Shown piece after piece: positions 1 through 12,297 of a stretch of DNA of 64,000 bases. The position numbers and the translations under genes are program-made. A model generated the notes under the pieces. It made no database searches, was not told where the DNA came from, and saw only the letters and a program-made list of their open reading frames with translations. This stretch comes from Mactromeris polynyma (Eukaryota; Mollusca; Bivalvia; Venerida; Mactridae): NCBI GenBank assembly GCA_032209605.1, contig JASFXZ010000001.1, forward strand, positions 27,036,619-27,100,618, in the 5' to 3' direction. Within the stretch, counting starts at the first letter, position 1; every line of letters starts with the position of its first letter.

Positions 1-2002
1 GAATCAAAATATATCATAATTCTTACTTTTATTGCTTCAAATTAAGGTAGTTTAGTACAATTCATTCCAGTTTTAAATTTTTGTGTTCAAATTCCTGTGA
101 TTCTGAACTATTCAAATTAGGAACATTCCTTTAAATATAGTTAGAAGTAAGCTGAAAAAGCAATCGTTTTATGACATGATCTTGCATCAACTTGAAAGCT
201 TTTAACTGGGTTTGGGTGGCTGCTATATTGGAGATGAAGATTAGGTTCAAGTTGTGTGCTGGGTTGTTTAATACTGTAGCAGACATTCTGTCACATATAG
301 AGTTACTATAATATTGCCATAAACTGCCAAATTTCGTGGACTGTGAAATTTTGAAAAGTGAATTCATGCACTTGACAGGTAATAAATGGATTATTTTGTC
401 ATCTTGCTTGTGCTACATTTTATTGCTGTGAATTTCCATATAAACTAATGCATCCTACAAATGCATCGGCACACTGATATTGGAAGATTTGTCAGGGATA
501 CACGAAAGCTCCAATCACAGTGATTATTTCATTAGTCAGTTCTGTTTATAAGCATGCTTTAAGAAAACTTGATTGAAAATACGAGATATTGGAATATAAT
601 ATACTTTTAAATCTGTTATCGATAAGTGATTTTAATGAAATTTTGTGGGTCGGTCCAAAAGTATTGGAACTCAAATTTGGTTAAGAAGCACATAACTGTA
701 AGTGTTGAACCAAACTCTCACCAATTGTTTTCTTAGATTGAATTGATTAATGAATGATGGAATGATTGATTGACTGACCTAATGATTGAGTGACTGAATG
801 AAAAAGGAATAACTTAACAAGCAAATGAAAGAATAAATGTGAATTTGAATGAACGAAAACGGAAACAACACACAAATGTATGATGTGAAGAATTACAAAA
901 AAACGTTTACTTTGATGTCGATGTAGTATCTTTTAATCTTAGTGCATATTTTTGAAGTCTATAAATGCAACATTATATGGACTGAATAGACTGGCGTAAT
1001 TGTTTTTACACTTTCACCCCTAGTGACATACTTATTTGTGTCTTACATAAAATAAGAAACATAATAGGGTATGTTTTGTTGTTAAGTTATGCTATTGTGT
1101 TCCATGAGGATTTTAAAAAAATGTATGTCGTGTCTAAATTTGACTTCTAGCTTCTTTGATGTCGCACGATATGCATGTCGTTATTTATGAAATGTCCTTG
1201 TTACACGCAAGAATGTGTCCCGGCTTGTCAGTCATGTGACCAAACTTTTAACCTTTCCTACATACCACTTACTTTATATTATAAAGAAGAGTGCCCATAA
1301 TTATATGATATAAAATTGAATATAAACTGAAGTTCAATATATACGAATGTTACATGATACTTTAAATTTTAGGCAGAATGATTTAAAAATTTCCTTTTCA
1401 TTTGCCGTATTATTATTTTTTAAATCTATATCATGATGAATGAAGCAGTTGACAGAAAATTCACATTTAACATAACAGCGGACTTCTGCATTGCATTACA
1501 GTTAAGACCCCTTCATATGTAAAAAAGGAGATTGTGTAGCGTCATTGTTTTCAGGGGAAATGTTCTGTTGGCTGTTAATATGAGCATAATACAAGGCCGC
1601 TTTGGTTTTTTGTAAACTGGGTTTCCCAATATTTGGAAAGTCATACATTTAGATAATTTTGAGCTAGTTTGATTTTTCTTCAGCTGATTTTTGATTTTCT
1701 GTCACCAGTCATTCAATTGGCGGATGACATCATGAGCCCTGGCATTTAAGTCAAGAATTATATTAATGGCTATGCTCCAATTTAGTTAATAAAATTAACA
1801 TATTGGGTGTATCATAACTATAACGAACAATTATTAGATGATATGATTTCATTAAGGTCAATTATTTGTCCATTCTTTAACCTATTTACTTCGAGATTGC
1901 CATTATGATCATAATGTTTGTAAAAAACATACTCTATTATCTTGTATATATAATTATCAGTAGTGTTTAAATTCTGGCAACAGTTTCTATATCTTGAGCC
2001 AA
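1..2002. other. non-coding sequence upstream of first visible glypican exon
   Basis: AT-rich sequence with no exon that I can support. It is probably intron of the glypican gene, because the first exon seen downstream starts inside a codon and so needs an upstream exon. A short degenerate run of TGAT/TGAC/TGAA steps lies around 735-860. The only ORF (131-367 on the - strand) looks like chance. Confidence 0.5.
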
Positions 2003-3286
2003 TTGTGGATCTGGTTCAGTTTGAGGATAAATTATAGTTGTAGATCTGGTTCAGTTTGAAGATAAATTATAGTTGTGGATCTGGTTCAGTTTGAGGATAA
2101 ATTATAGTTGTAGATCTGGTTCAGTTTGAAGATAAATTATAGTTGTGGATCTGGTTCAGTTTGAAGATAAATTATAGTTGTGGATCTGGTTCAGTTTGAG
2201 GATAAATTATAGTTGTAGATCTGGTTCAGTTTGAGGATAAATTATAGTTGTGGATCTGGTTCAGTTTGAGGATAAATTATAGTTGTAGATCTGGTTCAGT
2301 TTGAGGATAAATTATAGTTGTAGATCTGGTTCAGTTTGAAGATAAATTATAGTTGTAGATCTGGTTCAGTTTGAAGATAAATTATAGTTGTAGATCTGGT
2401 TCAGTTTGAGGATAAATTATAGTTGTAGATCTGGTTCAGTTTGAGGATAAATTATAGTTGTGGATCTGGTTCAGTTTGAGGATAAATTATAGTTGTGGAT
2501 CTGGTTCAGTTTGAGGATAAATTATAGTTGTGGATCTGGTTCAGTTTGAGGATAAATTATAGTTGTAGATCTGGTTCAGTTTGAGGATAAATTATAGTTG
2601 TAGATCTGGTTCAGTTTGAGGATAAATTATAGTTGTAGATCTGGTTCAGTTTGAGGATAAATTATAGTTGTAGATCTGGTTCAGGTTGAGGATAAATTAT
2701 AGTTGTAGATCTGGTTCAGGTTGAGGATAAATTATAGTTGTAGATCTGGTTCAGGTTGAGGATTAATTATAGTTGTAGATCTGGTTCAGGTCATGGATAA
2801 ATTATAGTTGTAGATCTGGTTCAGGTCATGGATAAATTATAGTTGTAGATCTGGCTCAGGTCATGGATAAATTATAGTTGTAGATCTGGTTCAGGTTGAG
2901 GATAAATTATAGTTGTAGATCTGGTTCAGTTTGAGGATAAATTATAGTTGTAGATCTGGTTCAGGTCGTGGATAAATTATAGTTGTAGATCTGGTTCAGG
3001 TTGAGGATAAATTATAGTTGTAGATCTGGTTCAGGTTGAGGATTAATTATAGTTGTAGATCTGGTTCAGGTCATGGATAAATTATAGTTGTAGATCTGGT
3101 TCAGGTCATGGATAAATTATAGTTGTAGATCTGGCTCAGGTCATGGATAAATTATAGTTGTAGATCTGGTTCAGGTTGAGGATAAATTATAGTTGTAGAT
3201 CTGGTTCAGGTTGAGGATAAATTATAGTTGTAGATCTGGTTCAGGTCGTGGATAAATTATAGTTGTAGATCTGGTTCAGGTTGAGG
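2003..3286. repeat. 35-bp minisatellite, about 37 copies
   Basis: The core TAGATCTGGTTCAGTTTGA recurs every 35 bases, followed by a GATAAATTATAGTTG tail. The left part is TTGAGG/TTGAAG type; the right part (from about 2670) mixes in TCATGG and TCGTGG variants. The variant GATTAATTAT occurs at 2761 and 3041, exactly 280 bases (8 units) apart, with matching neighbouring variants, so a block of eight units was duplicated. The array has frequent stop codons on the + strand and no coding sense. Confidence 0.97.
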
Positions 3287-4417
3287 AAAAGGTACATTTA
3301 GTTTTCAAGTTTTATCAATGACAGAATTTGTTTGTGTTGGAGTCTTGTGTTATTTACATTACTTGTCATGTTCATGATCTCATCAAAATAAGAGTAATTT
3401 GTATTCTAAATTTGATATAAATTGGTTTTAACAGCTCGAAGAATTCAGTCAATTTGTTCCGGTGATCTTTTTTAAAAAATATTTTTTGAGATACTTATCT
3501 GAAGTAGGATTTATAAGACACTCATTGAAAATGTCCATACATCTTGGCTCGTGATCTCTTGATTTTATGGAAAATACTTCATTGATAATGATATGCATTA
3601 TGGGTAAAATAAAGCCAAATGAAAGGATTAGCTAGGCAATTTCATGGGTCTTGGATCAAATAAAAAGTTTGTAATGGTGTAAGCTAGTGTTTGAAGTTTT
3701 TTTCACTGAAATACTTAGTGATTTTATGAATTTATGAAGGTGTATAAAACACGATATTGAAAATCCTTTGTGATTATATTTTATTCAATTTTGTGTCCTT
3801 GAAAAACAAGTTTTTGAACTTGTAATTGGTTTAGTAAGTCTAACTCATGTCTCATTAGCTCCCTTGTCTACTTACTGATCAATATCTTAAATTGTACTTT
3901 TTTTTTAGGAAAAGTGAAATTGATATGAGACGAACATGTGATCATACAGTTTTATGTCAAATACACTTCATGAAGTGATATAATCTGTCTTTTGGTCTTA
4001 CACCGATACCTTAGTTGAATTTCCATTGGCAAAAAGTATCAATTCCTTATATTGATTATAGAATTTCCCAAAAGTCATCTGAAAAACAAAATATAATAGA
4101 AATCAGTTCCAATTAAGCCAAAATCTATTTTGAGTCTGGACTAATTTCTATCAGCTTCTAAGCTTCTATCATTCACAGTCAACAGCAAAAAACCAAATTG
4201 TTTGTTTACAGTGCATCAAATGTCTGCAATTTTACGTTTATGTTTGTTTGAAAATAGTCTATTTGGGGGGTAAAATTGTTTATCTAGGGAGGTTGGTTTC
4301 ATGACTATGAAGTACTGATATTCACATGCTATATCAATGTTTGTATTATTATAAATGTACTTAACCAATCATAACTCTGATACTTTTTGTGAACTGAATA
4401 TATATTTCTCATTTCAG
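3287..4417. other. probable intron sequence before exon at 4418
   Basis: AT-rich, with no gene or repeat that I can support. It ends in a pyrimidine-rich tract (TATATTTCTCATTTCAG) that forms the acceptor of the exon starting at 4418. Confidence 0.6.
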
Positions 4418-4809
4418 ATTTTTTCACCGAACTGTTGGATAATGCCAAAAATGATTTGCACGAGATGTTTGTGCGGACTTATGGACTGTTGTATCAGCAA
4501 AATGCTGAAGTGTTTTCCCATCTTTTCCAAGATTTAAAACTTTATTACAAAGGTAACAACATGAACTTGGTGAACATTTTAAACAACTTTTTCATAAATC
4601 TTCTACAAAGGATGTTTCAGCTATTGAATGGTCAGTATGAATTTGAACAAGAATATTTGAACTGTGTTACAAACCATATGGATGAATTGAAGCCATTCGG
4701 GGACGTTCCACAAAAATTGAAATTACAAGTTAAGAGAGCATTTATTGCTGCAAGAACTTTTGTGCAAGGATTAGCTATCGGCAGAGATGTGATTCTCTCT
4801 ATGGAAAGG
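4418..4809 (+). CDS. gpc4/6: glypican coding exon a (helical core)
   Basis: The exon opens after CATTTCAG with the last two bases of an Asp codon and closes in phase 0 at ATGGAAAGG before GTAAGT. It encodes about 130 residues starting (D)[16 protein letters not shown] and holding [30 protein letters not shown] and [14 protein letters not shown]. These match the central helical bundle of glypicans of the GPC4/6 branch. One core cysteine is present (EYLNC). There is no signal peptide or start codon here, so this is an internal exon and the N-terminus is outside the window. A stop-free run past the donor to 4833 is intron read-through. The family assignment is secure; choosing GPC4 over GPC6 is not meaningful for an invertebrate. 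Confidence 0.95.
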
Positions 4810-4989
4810 GTAAGTGTTCATATTTTTTCTTGAAAAATCAGTTAAGATCTACTTTGATCACTGCGGGTAATTCTTCGTTTATGAATATAGTACCAAGAGT
4901 TATTGCTCATAATTCTTGTTCTCAGTTAATTTGGTATGCCACATTGCTGTATTTAATGCAGTTTAATCTCTGCTGGAATAATTCTGTTT

Positions 4990-5045
4990 CATCAGGTGAG
5001 CAGTTACTGGCATTTTGGGCCCTAATATGATGGCCCTCTTGGAAA
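4990..5045 (+). repeat. fragment of dispersed repeat (AGGTGAGC...GATGGCCCTCTTGG)
   Basis: The pattern CAGGTGAGCAGTTACTGG, then GGGCCCTAATATGATGGCC, then CTCTTGG resembles a short motif that I associate with many bivalve introns. A related stub, CTCAGATGAGCGATATTG, occurs at about 16765. The assignment rests on recalled family resemblance. Confidence 0.4.
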
Positions 5046-5660
5046 GTGTTGAGTACATTGTACACTATGTTAGTTTACATGCACAACTTTTTTCACCATT
5101 TTGGGAATGGGTCCGTGTCCAATGTGACAGGGAAAATTGGGGAAACAATTGTCATTGTTCACAATGATAACTTGATAATACTAATTCTTCCACTTGTTAC
5201 AAATGGTAACACCCTCTAAACGTTTTTCCACATGATATCGCATGTTTTTGCTATTACTCAATTACTGAGATGCAAACCTATCAATCATCAATGCTATATT
5301 CCCAATTTTGGGAAGTTTTCAGGTTTGAATTGGGAAAAAAACATCTCCGAATAGGTAAATAGGTCCCTAAATTACCTGACCCAACATTATAAGGAAAAAA
5401 GCCCTGGCATGAGGGGACAATTCTTACACAAATTTTAACTCTTAACTTTGGCGTAGGAGAAAAAGGTGCAGAATTTTATGCTTTTGTGACCTCTTGCTCT
5501 GCTCATCTTAGCTTTAATAGATACTCCAGTATGAAAAAGTACTTCCGCTTCTTGGGTCACAGCTAGTCGTTGAAATGTTGCAAAATGTTGAAAAAAGTGC
5601 CTGATTTTTGAATGGCTTGCCTGATATACAGTAAATTTCACTGTTATTGTATTTGTATAC

Positions 5661-5783
5661 CTTAAACCTGGCTGTAAACTTGTATATATTGTCTGAAAAC
5701 CTAAACCCGGCTGTAAACTTGTATATATTGTCTGAAAACCTAAACCTGGCTGTAAACTTGTATATATTGTCTGAAAACCTAAA
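5661..5783. repeat. 39-bp tandem repeat, three copies
   Basis: The core CTGTAAACTTGTATATATTG recurs at 39-base spacing three times, with one CCTGG/CCCGG difference. Because 39 is divisible by three it stays open in one + frame as a 13-residue repeat, but the surrounding ORF (5647-5850) is otherwise unremarkable and lies in an intron. Confidence 0.9.
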
Positions 5784-7655
5784 TTACAGTACTTTAGCGT
5801 TTTATATTGAAGCCATAATTGTTGGCAACAACATGATTAAAAAACAATAAATCCTGCCTTAACTGGAATGTTTGCGTGAGTGATTGATCTGCGTTTCAAG
5901 CTGATTGGTGTTTCCAGTGTCCTATTAATGCCTGTTTACTGTATGGAGACACTAGATTAGTTTAGATGTCTCGAAAATGTCTTAATCAATGCAATAATGG
6001 AAGTCTGGAGCAAATATAGTTGGCTTAATTGGATTTTTTGGGTTGATTTAGAACAACAATGAGGTATTTATTTTATTCTCACATTTGTCAATACATCTGT
6101 GTCTCATTCTCTACTGAATTACCTCTGTGAAACCTTTAGTTCTAAGTAAATTAGGTGTGAGTGATATTCATCATCAATTTCACTCTGGTGACAGAATGGA
6201 CAGGGAAATTATTATTGTAGTTTAGGTCTAATACCTAATTAATGTCACATCTGTGTGTGAACTCTGCTGAACTTTAGTGTTGTATATATGAAATATATCA
6301 ATGTCTGTCTATATATTGGGGGAATGCAGAATAAAGTGACTTGGTAAGATATGCAAAAAATGCAAGAAAATATTCTCAAGCCTGTGTCTTTATTCTTGTC
6401 CACTTAATTTTAAATGCTTTTTGAATTCCTTAAAATTCTCTTAACAAAACAGTACAGTAGTTTTGTTTATCTCTTTCACAGCTGTAGAAATTATTAGCTT
6501 ACATTTTTTGGACTGGTTTTATGGACTATTTGACTGGTTTTGCAGGGTGCAGTATGATTGTTTGTGTATGTTGCAGACTTAGGTGTTGTATTTTATACAA
6601 AATAGGACTATGTTTCATGCAGGCTATCAAAATTGCTTATGAATTAAATTGAAAATGTGTCTACCCTTCCAGACTGGTACATTTGCTTTATCTAACCAAC
6701 ATAAGTAAAACATCATGAAACACTCATGTGAAACTTTTCAAACTGATCTTGCATACATCAACCCTGGCTTGAAATGAAGATAAAAGTGTCTCATATGTTT
6801 TCTGAAATCTGATAAGCAGTTTTATTATACTTAAAAATTTCAATACTCCAGAAAAAACGATACGGAGAGGATTGGTTATCAAATTTTTTTAAAAAAGAGG
6901 CAAATTATTTGAGCTTGAATATTGAGCTGGATTGAAGCTGATAGAAATAATGCTTGGAATACCTCCCATGGCTCACGAGATTTCGCTTACATTTCCTCGG
7001 GCAATATTGCAATTATACAATCTTCCCGTAATTATAAAATTTTCAACTGCTTTTGTTTAAATTTCCCCCATGGTAACGATAATTGTTGGTTTGTGGTATA
7101 TTGCTGCTAAATCTTTGTTGCTTTACTTAATGGCCTGAGGTAGAGTTATGGAAATCAAATTTATAGACCAAAATTAATTGCTTGATTGTTGGTTGTGCAT
7201 CTGCTACAATGTTTTTGGTTTAAAAACTGAAAATGTGCCTTACAAATATTCAGGAACTATTAGTGTGATGACTTTCCCTTTAAATGCATGCAGAGGCATT
7301 GTGTTGCTTCACGATTATATATTAATTATCCACCTGTGAAAGGACTGGTGAAAAGTTTAGGTAGCAACTGTTTGAAAAGCATGTGGAGTAGTCAGTTATA
7401 TTTTTTCACTTTAGCTGTCTAATGGAGTTGAAGAAAAAAAATCTAATTTGTGGTTTGTAAAAAATGTACTGTAGTTAATTAAATTATAATATAAGGCCAC
7501 ATTAAAAAAGTCTTTGATTGCTGTCCCCGAACTTAAGTAACTTTGTGAAGTAAGGTATGTGCATTGGAGTTTTGCTGTAACAAAAAACATGGGTAATATT
7601 TAACTATATTTGTGTTAATCAAGATGGACTTTCCTGCCATGGGCCAGTAAAATAT

Positions 7656-8992
7656 ATCGGAGCATCCAACATTCTTGGTACATTTTGTATAGGTAGGGAT
7701 CGGAGCACCCAACATTCTTGGTACATTTTGTATAGGTAGGGATCGGAGCATCCAACATTCTTGGTACATTTTGTATAGGTAGGGATCGGAGCACCCAACA
7801 TTCTTGGTACATTTTGTATAGGTAGGGATCGGAGCACACAACATTCTTGGTACATTTTGTATAGGTAGGGATCGGAGCACCCAACATTCTTGGTACATTT
7901 TGTATAGGTAGGGATCGGAGCACCCAACATTCTTGGTACATTTTGTATAGGTAGGGATCGGAGCACCCAACATTCTTGGTACGTTTTGTATAGGTAGGGA
8001 TCGGAGCACACAACATTCTTGGTACATTTTGTATAGGTAGGGATCGGAGCACCCAACATTCTTGGTACATTTTGTATAGGTAGGGATCGGAGCACCCAAC
8101 ATTCTTGGTACATTTTGTATAGGTAGGGATCGGAGCACCCAACATTCTTGGTACATTTTGTATAGGTAGGGATCGGAGCACCCAACATTCTTGGTACATT
8201 TTGTATAGGTAGGGATCGGAGCACACAACATTCTTGGTACATTTTGTATAGGTAGGGATCGGAGCACACAACATTCTTGGTACATTTTGTATAGGTAGGG
8301 ATCGGAGCACCCAACATTCTTGGTACATTTTGTATAGGTAGGGATCGGAGCACCCAACATTCTTGGTACATTTTGTATAGGTAGGGATCGGAGCACACAA
8401 CATTCTTGGTACATTTTGTATAGGTAGGGATCGGAGCACCCAACATTCTTGGTACATTTTGTATAGGTAGGGATCGGAGCACACAACATTCTTGGTACAT
8501 TTTGTATAGGTAGGGATCGGAGCACACAACATTCTTGGTACATTTTGTATAGGTAGGGATCGGAGCACCCAACATTCTTGGTACATTTTGTATAGGTAGG
8601 GATCGGAGCACACAACATTCTTGGTACATTTTGTATAGGTAGGGATCGGAGCACACAACATTCTTGGTACATTTTGTATAGGTAGGGATCGGAGCACCCA
8701 ACATTCTTGGTACATTTTGTATAGGTAGGGATCGGAGCACCCAACATTCTTGGTACATTTTGTATAGGTAGGGATCGGAGCACACAACATTCTTGGTACA
8801 TTTTGTATAGGTAGGGATCGGAGCACACAACATTCTTGGTACATTTTGTATAGGTAGGGATCGGAGCACCCAACATTCTTGGTACATTTTGTATAGGTAG
8901 GGATCGGAGCACACAACATTCTTGGTACATTTTGTATAGGTAGGGATCGGAGCACCCAACATTCTTGGTACATTTTGTATAGGTAGGGATCG
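7656..8992. repeat. 43-bp minisatellite, about 31 copies
   Basis: The core CATTCTTGGTACATTTTGTA, followed by TAGGTAGGGATCGGAGCA, recurs every 43 bases with very few differences. The main variable site is ACCCAAC versus ACACAAC (rarely ATCCAAC). One copy has TACGTTTTG instead of TACATTTTG (about 7981). The reverse strand of the unit has no stop codon in any frame, and 43 is not a multiple of three. All three - frames therefore stay open for about 450-465 codons and spell the same 43-residue peptide out of register. This is a property of the repeat, not a gene. High identity implies recent expansion or homogenisation. Confidence 0.98.
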
Positions 8993-11957
8993 AGACAGCA
9001 AACTATGACATGTTTGATTATAGCCTACACATGTTGTAACACAGGTGCCTTACCATTAGTTTTATCTTGCTTTGCGATTGTTTTATTACCCTAAATTTAT
9101 GTGAACTGGCACTGATGATAGACTAATCGAAACATCTGGGACATTATTATTAATTCAGCATGGATCTGTGATTCAATTAAAATATATGGGGACTTTTTCA
9201 TTCCGGAGTTCTTTATAATCAGAATTTTTTTTCATTATAATAATTTTTATACAGTCACAATTTTTATACTCCCATTATGGCGAAACTTGATTGAGTGTCA
9301 TTTTCCTGTAGTGGATTTAGTTGGTGACATTGCTGTGAGATGAAACTTATGATTTACCTGTATTTTCACACATTTATTATCGATAATTTATCAAACACAA
9401 TTGGAGAATTTGTATGTGTTTGCAAAATGGTACAAGGCAGACCTGTTAAGTTAATCAAAACTGCGATCAAACTACTTGAGTTTGTAAAACATGCAACATG
9501 GGTGATTTAATAACGGTTGCACTTTAATGAAAACATGTCATCTGTAAGATTTTTTTTATTAAAATAATCAATTTGAATTAAAAGAGGCAACATATACACA
9601 CACACAATATCATATGCCATTAAACTCCTCATACAGCGAAGTACAAAAATACAATTAAAGCTATTCTCACAAACTTGTCTTTACTTATAACACATAGCAG
9701 TTGTCACTAAACTAGTCTTTCTCATGAAACACCATTACGGCCTCCCAATTTTTATGTCAAATTTTCTTTTACGACAATATTTTCTTCAGTCGCAAAAAAA
9801 TTGACATATGATAACCTGAGTTGACTGTATTTTGGGGTGGGTGTTAGACTAAGTAATAATATCATGACTTCACACAGTGACACACAAGCTATGAAAATCC
9901 TGTTAATTTCTAATTAACTTTCCATTAAAACTGATCAAATGATGAAAATGCTTGCCATTTACCATTAAAATTCTGTGATAACTTAGTTTTAAATGCTGTA
10001 ACAAAGTCATTTAGTTTGTTGATTTGTAAAAAAAGTCATAAAAAAGCCACAAGGGATTCATTTGAAAACTATTTTACATGTAGAATTGAATTTCAGGTAT
10101 CATTTACATGTTCCAGGTTGCAATGAACAACTTTCCAAATTAGCGTAACGTGGTCAAGATTTTATGTCATTCTGTCTGGCAAAAGCATTTATTTAAATAC
10201 ATGATTAGCATATTGTAACTGGGGTAAGCATTTGCATAGAATTATCTTACTGGTAATTACATTCGTGACTTGTCAACCTCTTTATTTCATCTCCTTTATA
10301 AAACAGTTTATCTCATTGGCTGAATTAAACTGATGTTATGTAACGGATAAATGTTATATTGATTGAATTCTCTAACAGTATATCCTATTGGCTGATTTAT
10401 ATTTATATTTTGTAACAATAACTTTCATTGGTTGAATTTTCAATTTCATTATTGTCATTTTAATGTTGTTGCTTGGATACTTTTTAGGAATATTTCTGTG
10501 CTTTAGTTTCTAAGTTCCGAGTTTCAAAGGTAATTGAAAGACATAAATGTGGATAAAATACTTATCCATTGCCTCTCGACATTCTGATCCATTGCCTCTC
10601 GACATTCTTAAAATTGCTTTTTCGTGTCAATCTAGACACAGTTTAGGATTAGACATGTTGCCCTGAATTGGTTATTCAATCAAGTCATGTTCAAGAAAAT
10701 ACAATTACTCTGGAAACAATAAAATGGAAGATACAATATCTTACATAAGATATAAAATTAATCAAGGAGATTGATGTTGAATTGATGCTTTAGGGCTTAT
10801 TGCTAGTTAGGTATAACAAAGATGTTTCAGATCCAATAAACAATTTGTTAACCATTTAACCATGTTTTGTGCAAAATACTTATAAATTGGTATATGTAAG
10901 TCATAATAAATTATAAAATACAAACAAATTTAGAATTCCTGTACGTATACTGATGATTTTGACTTGTCTCTTCTCACTGTTGGTTATGTTTATCACTGTT
11001 AAAGCCGAGTTGCCATCAGCCATTATGTACATAACTGGGTAGTTTTGACAAGTATTTCATAAAAATGTTTCATGCCGCACCAAATGTGTATAAAACAGTC
11101 TAGAACATTATATGTGTTGGTCATACGATTATACCGAGTTACATCATTTATATCAATAAAAACACATAAGTGACAGCAGACTACAACCAATTGTAATCTC
11201 ACTTATATTGTTTACCCTGTCTTTCTGGTGTATTGTATCAGTCCTTTCAATCTTGAATGTTCGATCATACTTGTTCAGTCTGTCATCATTTGATTAATTA
11301 CCCAATGGATCGGTTTTTATGAATTCCCTGATTCAATTACCAGATATTGTATGACATATTTTGAAGGTTATAATATTAGGTAAAACTAACCTATCTCAGT
11401 TATGATAATGAGACAGATACCGTAGGCATATACCAACCCTGGGAAGTTGTCATCAGTGTCTGCTAGTGAAGCTATGTTTAGTATAAACTGGTCTTTTCCC
11501 AAAGTGTTGAATGCAAACACATATAATTATTAAAGAACTGGTTCATTGACTTGGTATCAGAGTAAAAAATAGTATGGGAAAAAAAGATAGAAAAAGATAC
11601 TGAAACATTGTTTTATTATCACAAAATCAAAAGTCACTGGACTGTCCATAAACATCCCATGTAAGCCACTAAGCAGCCTTTGGATTCACTCACTTTCTTT
11701 ATGGATAATACCCTCCTAATAACTTACTGTTGACTAATTTGAGGTAGAAAATTTTGAAGGTCCCTTATTCAATGTTTATAGATACATAAATACTAATATT
11801 TAGTTTAAGTTCATAGTAACAATTATAAAATGATTGTACCAGTAATCAGTCTTTGATCAGAAGTTTCAAAAACACTTTACACTCATTTTGTGTGAAATTG
11901 TTGTACAATGTTACTCTGTTATTGTAATTTTATTAAAAAAACTAACTTCAACAGTAA
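8993..11957 (+). other. glypican intron, middle part
   Basis: AT-rich intron sequence with no supported gene. A 22-base segment around ATCCATTGCCTCTCGACATT is directly duplicated at about 10563-10608. A short CA run lies near 9597-9606. Confidence 0.55.
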
Positions 11958-11959
11958 TT

Positions 11960-12012
11960 GTCTTGTGTCAACCCCTCATTGCTTGTTAGTGTGGCAAGTT
12001 GTGCCAGCTTTT
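11960..12012. repeat. outlying partial copies of the 36-bp minisatellite
   Basis: CAACCCCTCATTGCTTGTTA followed by GTGTGGCAAGTTGTGCCAGC is about 1.3 units of the array at 12298-13470, separated from it by the dispersed repeat at 12040-12230. Confidence 0.8.
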
Positions 12013-12039
12013 CATTGTTACATGCCCGTTTGAAAACAT

Positions 12040-12230
12040 GGTGGGTGGGCGGGCAAACTGGCAGCGTCCACATGGTTTTCCGCTCTCTAAGTCAAAGAGT
12101 TTTCATCCGATCTTTACCAAACTTGGTGAAAATGTTTGTGGGCATAATATCTCGGCCAAGTTCCATAACCAGCCATATTGCTCAAGTCACTTGGGAGTTA
12201 TCACCCTTTCATTTTAGAAATTGCCTAAAA
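12040..12230 (+). mobile_element. dispersed repeat copy 1 (CTTGGTnnAAATGTnTnTnGGCATAATATC family)
   Basis: GC-richer than its flanks. Segments GGTTTTCCGCTCTCTAAG, ATCCGATCTTTACCAAACTTG, GGCATAATATCTCGGCCAAG and TTCCATAACCAGCC match a second copy at 39482-39664 base for base over long stretches. I recall the same wording from many bivalve intergenic sequences. It is flanked on both sides by pieces of the 36-bp minisatellite (11960-12010 and from 12298), so it probably inserted into, or near the edge of, that array. No coding capacity is seen, so it is a non-autonomous element or a fragment. Confidence 0.7.
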
Positions 12231-12297
12231 TTTGTCTTGTTTTAACTCTGAGCTCTGACTTATGACGGGCGTATTTTGTGACAGTTTGCCACTCTTG

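Larger units (their letters stand above)
4810..7655 (+). other. glypican intron, left part
   Basis: Intron sequence from the GTAAGT donor at 4810 up to the 43-bp minisatellite. It holds a short dispersed-repeat fragment (4990-5045) and a three-copy 39-bp repeat (5661-5783). I see no other gene; the small ORFs here lack coding character. Confidence 0.6.

Noticed and set aside
735..860. TGAT/TGAC/TGAA tetranucleotide microsatellite
   Set aside because: Too degenerate to define a unit or borders.
4830..5030. 66-codon ORF after exon a
   Set aside because: Intron sequence without similarity to any family that I know.
7533..9001. Three - strand ORFs of 452-465 codons
   Set aside because: They are the same 43-bp minisatellite read in three frames, in an intron, with no non-repetitive domain.
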